Of a stretch of 64,000 bases of DNA, positions 9,317 through 17,475 are shown one piece after another. Each line of letters begins with the position of its first letter. Positions within the stretch are counted from its first letter, which is position 1. Under the pieces are notes generated by a model that had not been told where the DNA came from, did no database searches, and saw only the letters and a program-made list of their open reading frames with translations. Source of the DNA: Labilibaculum sp. DW002 (GTDB taxonomy: Bacteria > Bacteroidota > Bacteroidia > Bacteroidales > Marinifilaceae); contig NZ_JAKJSC010000008.1 of assembly GCF_029029525.1 (NCBI RefSeq), positions 89,072-153,071 on the forward strand, given 5' to 3'. The position numbers and the translations under genes were made by a program.

Positions 9317-10831
9317 CTATTTTTTTAAGGGAAGATAAATTTCAAATTTAGATCCTTTATCGGGAATGCTATCAACAGTTACCTGACCATTATGAGCATC
9401 AGTAATTTTTTTAACATAGGACAATCCCAATCCAAATCCTTTAACATCATGAACATTTCCTGTATGAACTCTAAAGAAACGTTCAAATATCATTTTCTGA
9501 TCTTCTTTTGTTATTCCGATACCATTATCCGTAATTGAGATCACAATACCTTTATTTTTATTTCTTGTAGTGATACTAATTTCGGGAGCATCCTTACAAT
9601 ATTTAATTGCATTATCTAGCAAATTTGAAATCACATTACTTAAATGAACTTCATCTGCCATAACTAAATCATGTTCAGCATCAATATTTTGGTACATATT
9701 ACCCTTTCGATCCTCAACCCTTATCGTAAAGTTAGGCAATAAAACCTGAATAATCTTATGAACATTAGTAGCCTTCAATTTTAGTTTCATCCTTACTTCG
9801 TTGAACACTGCCATTTGTAAGACTTTTTCAACTTGATAACTCAAACGTCGGCTTTCATCATTAATAATTTTTGCAATATGATCTACAGTAGATGCTGTAG
9901 TTGTTACCGTATTGTCTTTTAACATTTGAGAAGCCAATGAAATAGTAGATATTGGCGTTTTAAACTCATGGGTCATATTATTAATAAAATCATTCTTAAT
10001 TTTCGACAACCTCTTTTGTCGAAAAATAATAAAGATTGTAAATGCACTAGAAAGAATAAGTACCAAAGTTAAAATGAAAGCCGGCAAAAGCATAAAATAG
10101 GATTGCACCATAAATTTCTGTTGCCCTGGAAAATAAATATACAAATGATTAGAATTTAAACTCAAATCATCAGGAAATAATTGCTTGCTATATTTATCAA
10201 AAGAAGGGTTTGTAAAATAGTTTACAGAATTTTTAACATACCTGCTATTTGATCTTATTGCATATTCAAACTTCAACTTAATTCCGTTATCCGTCAACTT
10301 CTGCTCAATTACCTTCTTTAAGTCATTCATATTTATCCTTTCGGACAAAGCTAAATTAGAGCGTGCCATTTGATTCACAATCTGCCCTACCTGATAAGAA
10401 CCTCCATTTAGTCCTTTATTAAATTGGTTTTGTAATTTTTCAGCTGCTTTAGACAAACCGCTCAACCCTTTTGAATTAAACTCTGCCTCAGCAATAACCG
10501 AATGAGAACTTCCAGTAGAAACACTAAGCGTTGCTTTTTCGTGCAAGTTAGGGTTCATTGGAATATTAATGTTCAGCACTGAACTTGATACACTTATATT
10601 TTTCGATGGCTTATTATTAGAGAAACTATTATTATAATTATATCCCCCTTTTGTCATGTCATCTACTTTGAGCTTATTCACAACCTGATCCAAAGCTTTA
10701 CTTACCGTTAAGGCAAATTGTTCCTCTTGAATCTCAGATGCTTTTTTAAAGAAATTAATCTGAACTAGGATGAGTCCTGACAGGGAAATACAAAGCACAA
10801 TTGTTACAAGCCAAATATATTTTTGATTCAT
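9317..10831 (-). CDS. Sensor histidine kinase (RprX-like)
   Basis: Membrane kinase of 504 residues starting at MNQKYIWLVTIVLC. An upstream in-frame start at 10888 would place the promoter box inside the coding region. Layout: TM1 at about 5-24, a periplasmic sensor of some 230 residues rich in Ser/Asn, TM2 (MLLPAFILTLVLILSSAFTI), then HisKA with NNMTHEFKTPISTISLASQ and HATPase with N, G1 (DNGIGI) and G2 (GFGLGLSYV) boxes. It is the first gene of a kinase-regulator operon. A TATATTTG -7 box ends only 5 bases before the ATG, so the mRNA may be leaderless. Confidence 0.93.
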   Translation of the reverse strand: MNQKYIWLVTIVLCISLSGLILVQINFFKKASEIQEEQFALTVSKALDQVVNKLKVDDMTKGGYNYNNSFSNNKPSKNISVSSSVLNINIPMNPNLHEKATLSVSTGSSHSVIAEAEFNSKGLSGLSKAAEKLQNQFNKGLNGGSYQVGQIVNQMARSNLALSERINMNDLKKVIEQKLTDNGIKLKFEYAIRSNSRYVKNSVNYFTNPSFDKYSKQLFPDDLSLNSNHLYIYFPGQQKFMVQSYFMLLPAFILTLVLILSSAFTIFIIFRQKRLSKIKNDFINNMTHEFKTPISTISLASQMLKDNTVTTTASTVDHIAKIINDESRRLSYQVEKVLQMAVFNEVRMKLKLKATNVHKIIQVLLPNFTIRVEDRKGNMYQNIDAEHDLVMADEVHLSNVISNLLDNAIKYCKDAPEISITTRNKNKGIVISITDNGIGITKEDQKMIFERFFRVHTGNVHDVKGFGLGLSYVKKITDAHNGQVTVDSIPDKGSKFEIYLPLKK

Positions 10832-10836
10832 AGGTA

Positions 10837-10844
10837 CAAATATA
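10837..10844 (-). promoter_or_regulatory. -7 promoter box of the RprXY-like operon
   Basis: TATATTTG on the minus strand, matching the Bacteroidetes TAnnTTTG consensus, 5 bases upstream of the kinase ATG. No clear -33 TTTG is seen at the expected spacing. Confidence 0.55.
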
Positions 10845-11011
10845 AAAAAAAGAGATTGCGAGTAAGGCTGCTTAACAATCTTTAACACAAGTTAAACGAT
10901 CATCAATCTATAGTGGAATATCGAACCAAAAAAGCGATACTTTCGTAGATCTAGATTTAATATATATTAGCAAAAAACAGTCAAAAACAGATAAATTTCA
11001 CAAAAAAACTG

Positions 11012-11041
11012 TTTGAAGTTAATAATTTGACACTATATTTG
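11012..11041 (+). promoter_or_regulatory. Full Bacteroidetes promoter of the candidate small RNA
   Basis: TTTG at 11012-11015, an 18-base spacer, then TATATTTG at 11034-11041: both boxes of the Bacteroidetes sigma-A promoter at near-standard spacing. There is no plus-strand gene downstream, only the terminator at 11107-11136. Confidence 0.75.
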
Positions 11042-11047
11042 CCTCTG

Positions 11048-11136
11048 GAGAGCGAATCTATAAGAAACAATCTCCTTGATTAAAAATTTTGGTTAATAGT
11101 TAGATGAAAGGGCGGTTGTGGTTACCGTCCTTTTTT
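11048..11136 (+). ncRNA. Candidate intergenic small RNA, about 90 nt
   Basis: A promoter with both boxes (11012-11041) and a terminator hairpin with six T residues bracket about 90 bases that hold no plausible ORF. The predicted transcript begins near 11048. It contains GGAGA...TCTCC arms (11047-11075 region), a single-stranded AT-rich middle (TTTGGTTAATAGTTAGAT, also found at 49260-49277) and the terminator stem. It is oriented away from both neighbouring minus-strand genes. The transcription start is inferred from the -7 box. I do not recognise an RNA family. Confidence 0.55.
11107..11136 (+). terminator. Terminator of the candidate small RNA
   Basis: AAAGGGCGGT / ACCGTCCTTT stem (one G-T wobble), 7-base loop TGTGGTT within GGTTGTGGTTACC, followed by a T-run to 11136. 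Confidence 0.85.
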
Positions 11137-11245
11137 ATGCCCAATTCTCAACTATATCCACTTGTTTACAACAGGACATAAGCATTTTTATTACACACAA
11201 AACTTGCCTGTAACAAATGAGAACTCTAATAAAAATTTTAGATTG

Positions 11246-11989
11246 TTAGGATGCCATTTCTTTTTGGCGAATGCGCATTAGCGCTTCTTGTGCAGCCTTC
11301 TGCTGAGCTTCCTTTTTCGAAGTTCCTTTTCCGCTTCCCATTTTCACTTCCTCTACCTCAACATCTGAAGTAAACAAAGGCAAACGCAAGACTTTGTCTA
11401 CACCTCCTTCGTGGGTATCAAAAACAATATCTTTCTTATTCTTTTGAGCCCATTCAATAAGTTTACTCTTAAAATTTGTTTCTACAGTAACCACCTCTTC
11501 AATGTTTATGTAGTTGCGAAAGATTTTATCCTCGATAAAGGTTTTTGTTATAGTATATCCCTGATCCAGATAAATAGCTCCAATTAAAGCTTCGAATGCA
11601 TCACCATAAATATGCTTATTGTTATTCAGGTTTACATTTGACATCACCTGTTTATCCAAGCCAATTGTAAGAGCCAATTTATTTAAAGATTCACGGCTAA
11701 CAATTTTTGATCGAATCTGAGTAAGAAAACCCTCACTCTTGTTGGGAAAGTATTTGTATAGAATGTCAGCAATAATAGATCCTAAGATTGCATCTCCAAG
11801 GTATTCAAGACGCTCATTATTCATAGGAACTCCATCCTTACAAGGGATAGATGCTGATTTATGTACTAACGCAAGTTGGTACAAATCGTGTTTGATGGGT
11901 GTAAAACCCAAAAGATCAAAAGACAATCCATAAAACTCCCTCTTAGGTAAGAAACGAAGTTTTATGGATTGAATAATAGACTTAATCAC
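11246..11989 (-). CDS. rnc: Ribonuclease III
   Basis: Double-strand-specific endoribonuclease for rRNA and mRNA processing, 247 residues. The RNase III signature NERLEYLGDAILG (about 58-70) and second acidic cluster GDAFEALIGAIYLDQG supply the catalytic Asp/Glu. A C-terminal dsRNA-binding domain (about 165-240) ends GSGKGTSKKEAQQKAAQEAL. It is the last gene of acpP-fabF-rnc, 3 bases after fabF, a conserved Bacteroidetes arrangement. Confidence 0.97.
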   Translation of the reverse strand: MIKSIIQSIKLRFLPKREFYGLSFDLLGFTPIKHDLYQLALVHKSASIPCKDGVPMNNERLEYLGDAILGSIIADILYKYFPNKSEGFLTQIRSKIVSRESLNKLALTIGLDKQVMSNVNLNNNKHIYGDAFEALIGAIYLDQGYTITKTFIEDKIFRNYINIEEVVTVETNFKSKLIEWAQKNKKDIVFDTHEGGVDKVLRLPLFTSDVEVEEVKMGSGKGTSKKEAQQKAAQEALMRIRQKEMAS

Positions 11990-11992
11990 AAA

Positions 11993-13246
11993 TTACTCAG
12001 TAAATGATTTGAAAATTACTGAAGCATTGTGTCCACCAAAACCAAACGTGTTGCTTAAAGCAGCTCTGATAGGGCGCTCTTGAGCAGTGTGTAGAGTAAG
12101 GTTTAATTTCTCATCAATCTCAGGATCCTGTTCTCTGTGATTGATAGTTGGCGGTACAGTAGAGTTTTTAATTGCTAGAATACTAGCGATAGCTTCAACT
12201 GAACCGGCAGCTCCCAAGAGGTGACCTGTCATTGATTTTGTGGAACTAATGTTCACTTTGTATGCATGCTCACCTAAAACAGTCTTAACTGCTCTCAATT
12301 CAGGAATATCTCCTACAGGAGTAGATGTTCCGTGAACGTTGATGTAGTCTAGTTCATCAGGTTGCATATTAGCGTCGCTAATAGCCATTTTCATAGCGTT
12401 AATAGCACCGCGTCCTTCTGGATGTGTCGCTGTCAAGTGATAAGCATCACCAGACATCCCGCCACCAACAACTTCTGCATAAATCTTCGCACCACGAGTT
12501 TTAGCGTGTTCATATTCTTCAAGAATAAGAGCACCAGCTCCTTCTCCCATTACAAAACCATCACGGGTTTTACAAAATGGACGAGATGCTTGAGTGTATT
12601 CTTCGTTGTTAGTTGAAAGGGCCTGCATTGAGTTAAATCCTCCTAATCCCGCTTCATTGATAGAAGCTTCTGAACCACCTGATATAAAAATATCAGCTTT
12701 ACCCAAACGGATATAGTTCATTGCGTCAATCATAGCGTGAGTGGAAGAAGCACATGCAGAAACTGTACCGTAGTTCGGTCCCTGGAAACCATATCTCATA
12801 GAAATATGACCGGCAGCAATATCAGAAATCATCTTAGGAATAAAGAAAGGAGAGAAACGAGGAGTTCCGTCCCCGTTTGCATATCCTGTAACTTCATCTA
12901 AGAAAGTCTTAATACCGCCAATTCCAGAACCCCAAATTACTCCGGCTCTTGTTAAATCTTCGGCCTCCAAATCGAAACCCGCATCCCCAATTGCTTCTTT
13001 AACAGCAATTAAAGCATACTGCGTATAAAGATCGAGTTTACGAACTTCTTTGCGATCGAAATGCGCTTTTGGATCGAAGTTTTTAACCTCGCAAGCGAAC
13101 TGAGTCTTGAATTTTGAAGCATCGAATTGCTGAATCTTATCAGATCCGCTCTTTCCATTCTTCAAACTTTCCCAATATTCAGCAATATTATTACCGATTG
13201 GGTTAATGGTTCCAAGACCAGTTACTACTACTCTTCTAAGTTCCAT
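11993..13246 (-). CDS. fabF: Beta-ketoacyl-ACP synthase II
   Basis: Fatty acid elongation condensing enzyme, 417 residues. The catalytic triad is visible: Cys165 in TVSACASSTHA, His in INVHGTSTPVGD (about 305) and His in KSMTGHLLGAAG (about 342). The C-terminal loop NTFGFGGHNASVIF is intact. It lies 23 bases downstream of acpP, its acyl-carrier partner, and directly upstream of rnc, so the three form one transcript. Confidence 0.97.
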   Translation of the reverse strand: MELRRVVVTGLGTINPIGNNIAEYWESLKNGKSGSDKIQQFDASKFKTQFACEVKNFDPKAHFDRKEVRKLDLYTQYALIAVKEAIGDAGFDLEAEDLTRAGVIWGSGIGGIKTFLDEVTGYANGDGTPRFSPFFIPKMISDIAAGHISMRYGFQGPNYGTVSACASSTHAMIDAMNYIRLGKADIFISGGSEASINEAGLGGFNSMQALSTNNEEYTQASRPFCKTRDGFVMGEGAGALILEEYEHAKTRGAKIYAEVVGGGMSGDAYHLTATHPEGRGAINAMKMAISDANMQPDELDYINVHGTSTPVGDIPELRAVKTVLGEHAYKVNISSTKSMTGHLLGAAGSVEAIASILAIKNSTVPPTINHREQDPEIDEKLNLTLHTAQERPIRAALSNTFGFGGHNASVIFKSFTE

Positions 13247-13269
13247 AAAAAAGGTTCTGGGTTAATTAA

Positions 13270-13506
13270 TTACTTAGCGTTTTCTTCGATATAAGAAATT
13301 GCGGCACCTACAGTCCCGATGTTCTCAGCTTGATCGTCTGGAATAGCAATGTTAAATTCCTTTTCGAATTCCATGATTAACTCAACTGTATCCAATGAAT
13401 CAGCTCCTAGGTCATTAGTGAAGCTAGCTTCAACAGCAACTTCTGTTTCATCAACACCCAATTTGTCAACAATGATTGCTTTTACTCTAGATGCAATATC
13501 AGACAT
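13270..13506 (-). CDS. acpP: Acyl carrier protein
   Basis: A 78-residue acidic carrier that presents acyl chains on phosphopantetheine. The attachment Ser37 lies in the canonical [17 protein letters not shown] motif. It is the first gene of acpP-fabF-rnc. A minus-strand -7 box (TATCTTTG, 13612-13619) sits about 105 bases upstream, giving a leader of roughly 100 bases. Confidence 0.98.
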   Translation of the reverse strand: MSDIASRVKAIIVDKLGVDETEVAVEASFTNDLGADSLDTVELIMEFEKEFNIAIPDDQAENIGTVGAAISYIEENAK

Positions 13507-13611
13507 AACTTTAAAATTTTAGATTAATATTTAAAAAACTAATTAATTTCTAACTCTGCAAAGAAATAAATTTAGGATATAAAATCAAACTTATTTCCAC
13601 ATAGTTGGTCG

Positions 13612-13619
13612 CAAAGATA
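13612..13619 (-). promoter_or_regulatory. -7 box of the acpP operon
   Basis: CAAAGATA on plus is TATCTTTG on minus, matching TAnnTTTG. It is divergent from the purN box at 13670-13677. Confidence 0.5.
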
Positions 13620-13669
13620 ATCCTTTTTCCTTTTCTGCGAAATAATTCCCCTTCGAAATGCATTTTGCA

Positions 13670-13677
13670 TATATTTG
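13670..13677 (+). promoter_or_regulatory. -7 box of purN
   Basis: TATATTTG exactly matches the Bacteroidetes consensus, 28 bases before the purN ATG. No clear -33 element. Confidence 0.55.
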
Positions 13678-13705
13678 TATAATTGAGACAACACTAAAAA
13701 CCGAC

Positions 13706-14266
13706 ATGAAAAAAATAGCCATTTTTGCTTCTGGATCAGGAAGTAACGCTGAAAATATTGCAAGATATTTTAGCAATAAACCTGATTTTGAAATTTCTGC
13801 AATACTTTCTAACAACGCTAATGCCTTTGTGCTATCCAGAGCGAAAAACTTAAATATTCCAACTTTCGTTTTTTCCCGCTCAGAATTTAACGAAACGGAT
13901 AAAATCGTTGATTTTTTAGCCGAAAAACAGGTCGATTTTATTGTTTTAGCAGGATTTCTATGGCTACTTCCTCTTAATCTATTGCGGAAATTTTCGAATT
14001 CTATTGTTAATATTCACCCAGCTCTACTTCCTAAGTATGGAGGAAAAGGAATGTACGGAATGAATATTCACAAAGCTGTTGTTGCAAATAAAGAAACCGA
14101 AACTGGAATTTCCATTCACATGGTAAATGAAAAATACGATGAAGGTAAAATTGTTTTTCAAACGAAATGTGATGTTTTTCCAAACGACACTGCTGATGAT
14201 GTAGCCGAAAAAATTCATCAATTAGAGTACGAATTTTTCCCTAAAATTATTGAGCAATTACTCTAA
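13706..14266 (+). CDS. purN: Phosphoribosylglycinamide formyltransferase
   Basis: Transfers a formyl group from 10-formyl-THF to GAR in purine synthesis; 186 residues from MKKIAIFASGSGSNAENIARY. An earlier in-frame ATG at 13658 would lie upstream of the -7 box, so 13706 is preferred. The phosphate-binding loop GSGSN and catalytic Asn/His in NIHPALLPKYGGKGMYG are present, with the Asp in EKYDEGKIVFQ. It ends in a 9-base convergent overlap with the M23 gene, so the two 3' ends share bases and no terminator separates them. Confidence 0.96.
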   Translation: MKKIAIFASGSGSNAENIARYFSNKPDFEISAILSNNANAFVLSRAKNLNIPTFVFSRSEFNETDKIVDFLAEKQVDFIVLAGFLWLLPLNLLRKFSNSIVNIHPALLPKYGGKGMYGMNIHKAVVANKETETGISIHMVNEKYDEGKIVFQTKCDVFPNDTADDVAEKIHQLEYEFFPKIIEQLL

Positions 14267-15529
14267 GGTAATTGCTTCTTCTTTATTAAGCTCTTTCATT
14301 AAGCTCTCCATCACTAACTGATATCGTACTTCGTTCTCCTTTTTAACAGGAGAAACGGGAGGCGATTTCATCCTTAATGGATTGATTGCTTTTCCATTTT
14401 TATGAACTCTAAAATCTAAATGTGGTCCCGTAGCTAAACCTGTCGCACCAACATAACCTATAACTTGTCCTTGTTTTACTCTGGATCCAACACTTACATT
14501 TTTACCGAAACGCGAAAAATGCATGTAAGTCGTTGTATAGACTGAGTTGTGTTTAACCTTAAGATAACGTCCTCCTCCTCTTTTCTGGAATCCTCTCTTC
14601 ACAATCACACCATCGCCAATGGTCATTACAGGCGTACCTGTTGGTGCAGCATAGTCGATTCCATGATGAGCACGATAACGTTTAAGAACCGGATGAAAAC
14701 GTCTATTTGAAAACTTAGAACTTATGCGGGAAAAACGAAGTGGGGCCTTCAAGAATGCTTTCTGCAAACTCTTTCCTTCTTCATCAAAATAACCTCCTTT
14801 TTCTCCATCAGTAAAAGCAAAGGCATAATTATTCGATTTGTGGTGAACAAAGTTCGCTGCAATCACATCAATTTGATGAATAGATTCACCATCAATCATT
14901 TCTTCATCGTAAATCACATTAAATTCATCTCCCTTTCCAATTCCAAAGAAATCAATCGTCCAAGCATAAATATCTGACAATTCCATTGAGAGAACCGGAT
15001 CTGCTCCTGCATCGACCATAGCATTCCACAGCGATGATTCAATTGTACCTTTTATTTGTCTCCTATGTTTAACAATTTCCTTTTCGCCCTTAAATACATT
15101 TAAGGTATCACGTAAGTCAAAAACAATATATTCAACAGGCGTATTCTCGTAAACGAAATATTCTGGCGTTTTTAAACTATCCTTTGTAAAGAGAACTGAA
15201 TATTCATGTCCAGATTTAATTCTACGAACATTAAATACCTTCTTAGCTTTTCTAGCTATTTTATCGATTGTTCCGAAGCTAACATCATATTGTCTCAAAA
15301 TAGTAGACAAACTATGATTTCTCTTTACTCTATTGGTTTCGACATTAAATTCTTCAATTGGAAATCCATACTTTAAATGAATTTGTTCTTTTTCCGTTGT
15401 ATCAATTACAACTGTTTCCTGTGCAATTTCTTTTACTTGATTCTCTTTCGAAAGCCATTTTAAAACAATTAAACCTAAGAGAACAGCACCTGCAATCAGG
15501 AAGAATTTATAATTGAAGAATTTTTTCAT
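14258..15529 (-). CDS. M23/LytM peptidoglycan endopeptidase-like protein
   Basis: A 423-residue envelope protein: N-terminal membrane anchor (FFLIAGAVLLGLIVLKWL, about 9-26), a middle region resembling OapA/LysM-like domains, and a C-terminal LytM fold (about 275-390). The first zinc motif is HHGIDYAAPTGTPV. The second motif reads GPHLDFRVHKNG where active M23 enzymes have HLH, so one zinc-ligand His is Asp. It may be a tolerated variant or a non-catalytic amidase-regulator type. It overlaps the 3' end of purN. Confidence 0.85.
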   Translation of the reverse strand: MKKFFNYKFFLIAGAVLLGLIVLKWLSKENQVKEIAQETVVIDTTEKEQIHLKYGFPIEEFNVETNRVKRNHSLSTILRQYDVSFGTIDKIARKAKKVFNVRRIKSGHEYSVLFTKDSLKTPEYFVYENTPVEYIVFDLRDTLNVFKGEKEIVKHRRQIKGTIESSLWNAMVDAGADPVLSMELSDIYAWTIDFFGIGKGDEFNVIYDEEMIDGESIHQIDVIAANFVHHKSNNYAFAFTDGEKGGYFDEEGKSLQKAFLKAPLRFSRISSKFSNRRFHPVLKRYRAHHGIDYAAPTGTPVMTIGDGVIVKRGFQKRGGGRYLKVKHNSVYTTTYMHFSRFGKNVSVGSRVKQGQVIGYVGATGLATGPHLDFRVHKNGKAINPLRMKSPPVSPVKKENEVRYQLVMESLMKELNKEEAITLE

Positions 15530-15620
15530 CGTGGATCGTTATTTTTTAGAAGCCTAAAGGTATAACTATTATTATAGTTGTACAACAAGCTATTACCCAT
15601 CTTTATTGATTTAAGCTTTT

Positions 15621-16496
15621 TTAAGACTTTATCTTATCGAATCCTTGTCCGTATACACCCATTACCGATCCCATAGATATGAAAGCGTCTGGGTCTACAA
15701 TTTTTACCATTTTAAGTATAGCTTGCGAATCTTTCTTCTTTGCTAAAAGCATCAAAACTTTTACATCTTGTTGAGAGTAGCCACCTTTGGCCTCTAGAAC
15801 CGTTAATCCTTGATCAAGATTTAAAACAACTTCATTACGAATTTCTTCATGCTTTTTGGTGAAAATAAAAATTTGAACAGATTGTTTAGCTCCTTCAATC
15901 GCCATATCAACACAATAAGCACTCACTCCCATAGCTACAAAACCATAGACTACTTGCTCAATGGAATTTGAGATAAAATATGATGAAGAGATAATAATCA
16001 GATCCAGAGTTAAAAGAAGTTGACCTGGGCTGTAATTTCGATATTTATTAATCATCATGGCAATGATATCGGTACCTCCGGTACTTCCACCTTGCGATAG
16101 TATAATACCAGCACTTGCTCCAGCCATAATACCACCAATTATAGCACACATAAATCGGTCAGAAACCAAAGGCTCCGTTATTATTGACTGAAATAGCCAA
16201 AGAAAAAATGAAATCACGAATATTCCATAAATGGTCTTAAGTCCAAAACTGAAGCCTAATACTCTTAAAGATGCTAAAAGGAGTACTGAATTTATAATAA
16301 AAACAGAATATCCAACCTTAAAACCGGTCACAAAATAGATAATCGTAGCCATACCAGTAACCCCACCACCTACAATTTCTGATGGAATTAAGAAACCTGT
16401 CCAACCAACAGATCCAATAAACAAACCTATTGCAATTATAAAGTAGGACCGCAATGATTCTTTTAAATCTGTTGTTTTAAATATATTTTTCATCAA
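15621..16496 (-). CDS. YitT-family membrane protein (copy 2)
   Basis: Integral membrane protein of the YitT family (DUF161 plus C-terminal DUF2179), 291 residues. It has five to six TM segments, the motif GASAGIILSQGGSTGGTDIIAMMINKYRN, and a soluble C-terminal domain ending AFISMGSVMGVYGQGFDKI. Transported substrate is unknown for the family. It is 23 bases downstream of a close paralogue, so the pair arose by tandem duplication and is probably cotranscribed. Confidence 0.87.
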   Translation of the reverse strand: MMKNIFKTTDLKESLRSYFIIAIGLFIGSVGWTGFLIPSEIVGGGVTGMATIIYFVTGFKVGYSVFIINSVLLLASLRVLGFSFGLKTIYGIFVISFFLWLFQSIITEPLVSDRFMCAIIGGIMAGASAGIILSQGGSTGGTDIIAMMINKYRNYSPGQLLLTLDLIIISSSYFISNSIEQVVYGFVAMGVSAYCVDMAIEGAKQSVQIFIFTKKHEEIRNEVVLNLDQGLTVLEAKGGYSQQDVKVLMLLAKKKDSQAILKMVKIVDPDAFISMGSVMGVYGQGFDKIKS

Positions 16497-16519
16497 AATA
16501 GATAAATTAATTGTAGATG

Positions 16520-17380
16520 TTATGCTCTTATTTCTTCGAATCCTTCTCCAAATACGCCCATTACTGACCCCATAGTAATAAAAGCTTTTGGATCAAGTTC
16601 TTTAACAACTCTAAAGATATATTGTGTTTCATGCTTACGCACAACGATCATTAACATCATTGTATCTTTTCGAGTGTACCAACCAGTACTGTGAAGCATT
16701 GATATACCTCTACCTGTTTCCTCGCTAAGCATTTCTGCAACCTCTTCATATTTGGTTGACATGATAAAAAGCTGAGCCGATTGCTTAGAACCAGATATCA
16801 TCATATCGATGGTATAAGCTGCCACACCCATTTCCACATAACCATACACAATTGTTGAAATATCCTCAAAGATAATATAGGAAGAAGCAATGATAAAAAT
16901 ATCGATATAGAGTATGACTCTACCAGGGCCAATATTTCGATACTTGTTAATCATCATGGCAACAATATCGGTTCCACCTGTACTTCCGCCTTGTGTTAAC
17001 GTAATTCCAATACCAACACCAGCTAAAATACCACCAATGATACTCGCCATAAATTTCTCATCTACTAAAGGTTCCGTAATCCATTGCTGCTGAAAGTATA
17101 ACAAAACAGAACCTACAATAATCCCAAAAATTGTTTTGATTCCAAAACGACTACCCAGAACTTTCAAGGCAATTAAAATCAAGAAAATATTAATTACAAA
17201 AAAGGAATAACCAACAGGGATGGTTTCTCCCGAGGCATAGTAAATGATGGTTCCGATACCTCCAACTCCTCCTGCCACAATTTCAGATGGAATTAAAAAA
17301 GCAGTCCAACCAAAACTATAGATGCATAATCCTAAGGTAATAATAAGATAGGATTTCGCTTCAGCGATTGAAAATTTCAT
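16520..17380 (-). CDS. YitT-family membrane protein (copy 1)
   Basis: A 286-residue paralogue of the next gene, sharing GWTAFLIPSEIVAGGVGGIGTIIY, LTQGGSTGGTDIVAMMINKYRN and the end AFITMGSVMGVFGEGFEEI. It has the same topology, with an N-terminal TM bundle and a DUF2179 tail. It is separated from leuS by a long terminator (17405-17447) and probably starts its own transcript. The two copies differ mostly in the C-terminal domain, so they may sense or carry different ligands. Confidence 0.87.
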   Translation of the reverse strand: MKFSIAEAKSYLIITLGLCIYSFGWTAFLIPSEIVAGGVGGIGTIIYYASGETIPVGYSFFVINIFLILIALKVLGSRFGIKTIFGIIVGSVLLYFQQQWITEPLVDEKFMASIIGGILAGVGIGITLTQGGSTGGTDIVAMMINKYRNIGPGRVILYIDIFIIASSYIIFEDISTIVYGYVEMGVAAYTIDMMISGSKQSAQLFIMSTKYEEVAEMLSEETGRGISMLHSTGWYTRKDTMMLMIVVRKHETQYIFRVVKELDPKAFITMGSVMGVFGEGFEEIRA

Positions 17381-17404
17381 TAGACAGTACGTTTTAAATA
17401 TTTA

Positions 17405-17447
17405 GACAAAAAAAGGGCTTTGTTTTCAGAAGAAAACAAAGCCCTTT
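17405..17447 (-). terminator. Terminator of leuS
   Basis: Sixteen-base-pair perfect stem AAAGGGCTTTGTTTTC / GAAAACAAAGCCCTTT with a 4-base loop; on the minus strand it is followed by a T-run. It lies 29 bases past the leuS stop. Confidence 0.95.
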
Positions 17448-17475
17448 GTATAATATACAACTTTATTTTATTCTC

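Larger units (their letters stand above)
10832..11245. other. 414-bp intergenic region holding a small-RNA unit
   Basis: It lies between the 5' end of the kinase operon and the 3' end of rnc, both on the minus strand. It contains the kinase -7 box and the complete plus-strand promoter-to-terminator unit. 11137-11245, downstream of rnc, shows no clear minus-strand terminator. Confidence 0.6.

Noticed and set aside
13572..13815. Two minus-strand ORFs over the purN 5' region
   Set aside because: They are opposite-strand shadows of purN and of the acpP leader; no similarity or start signals.
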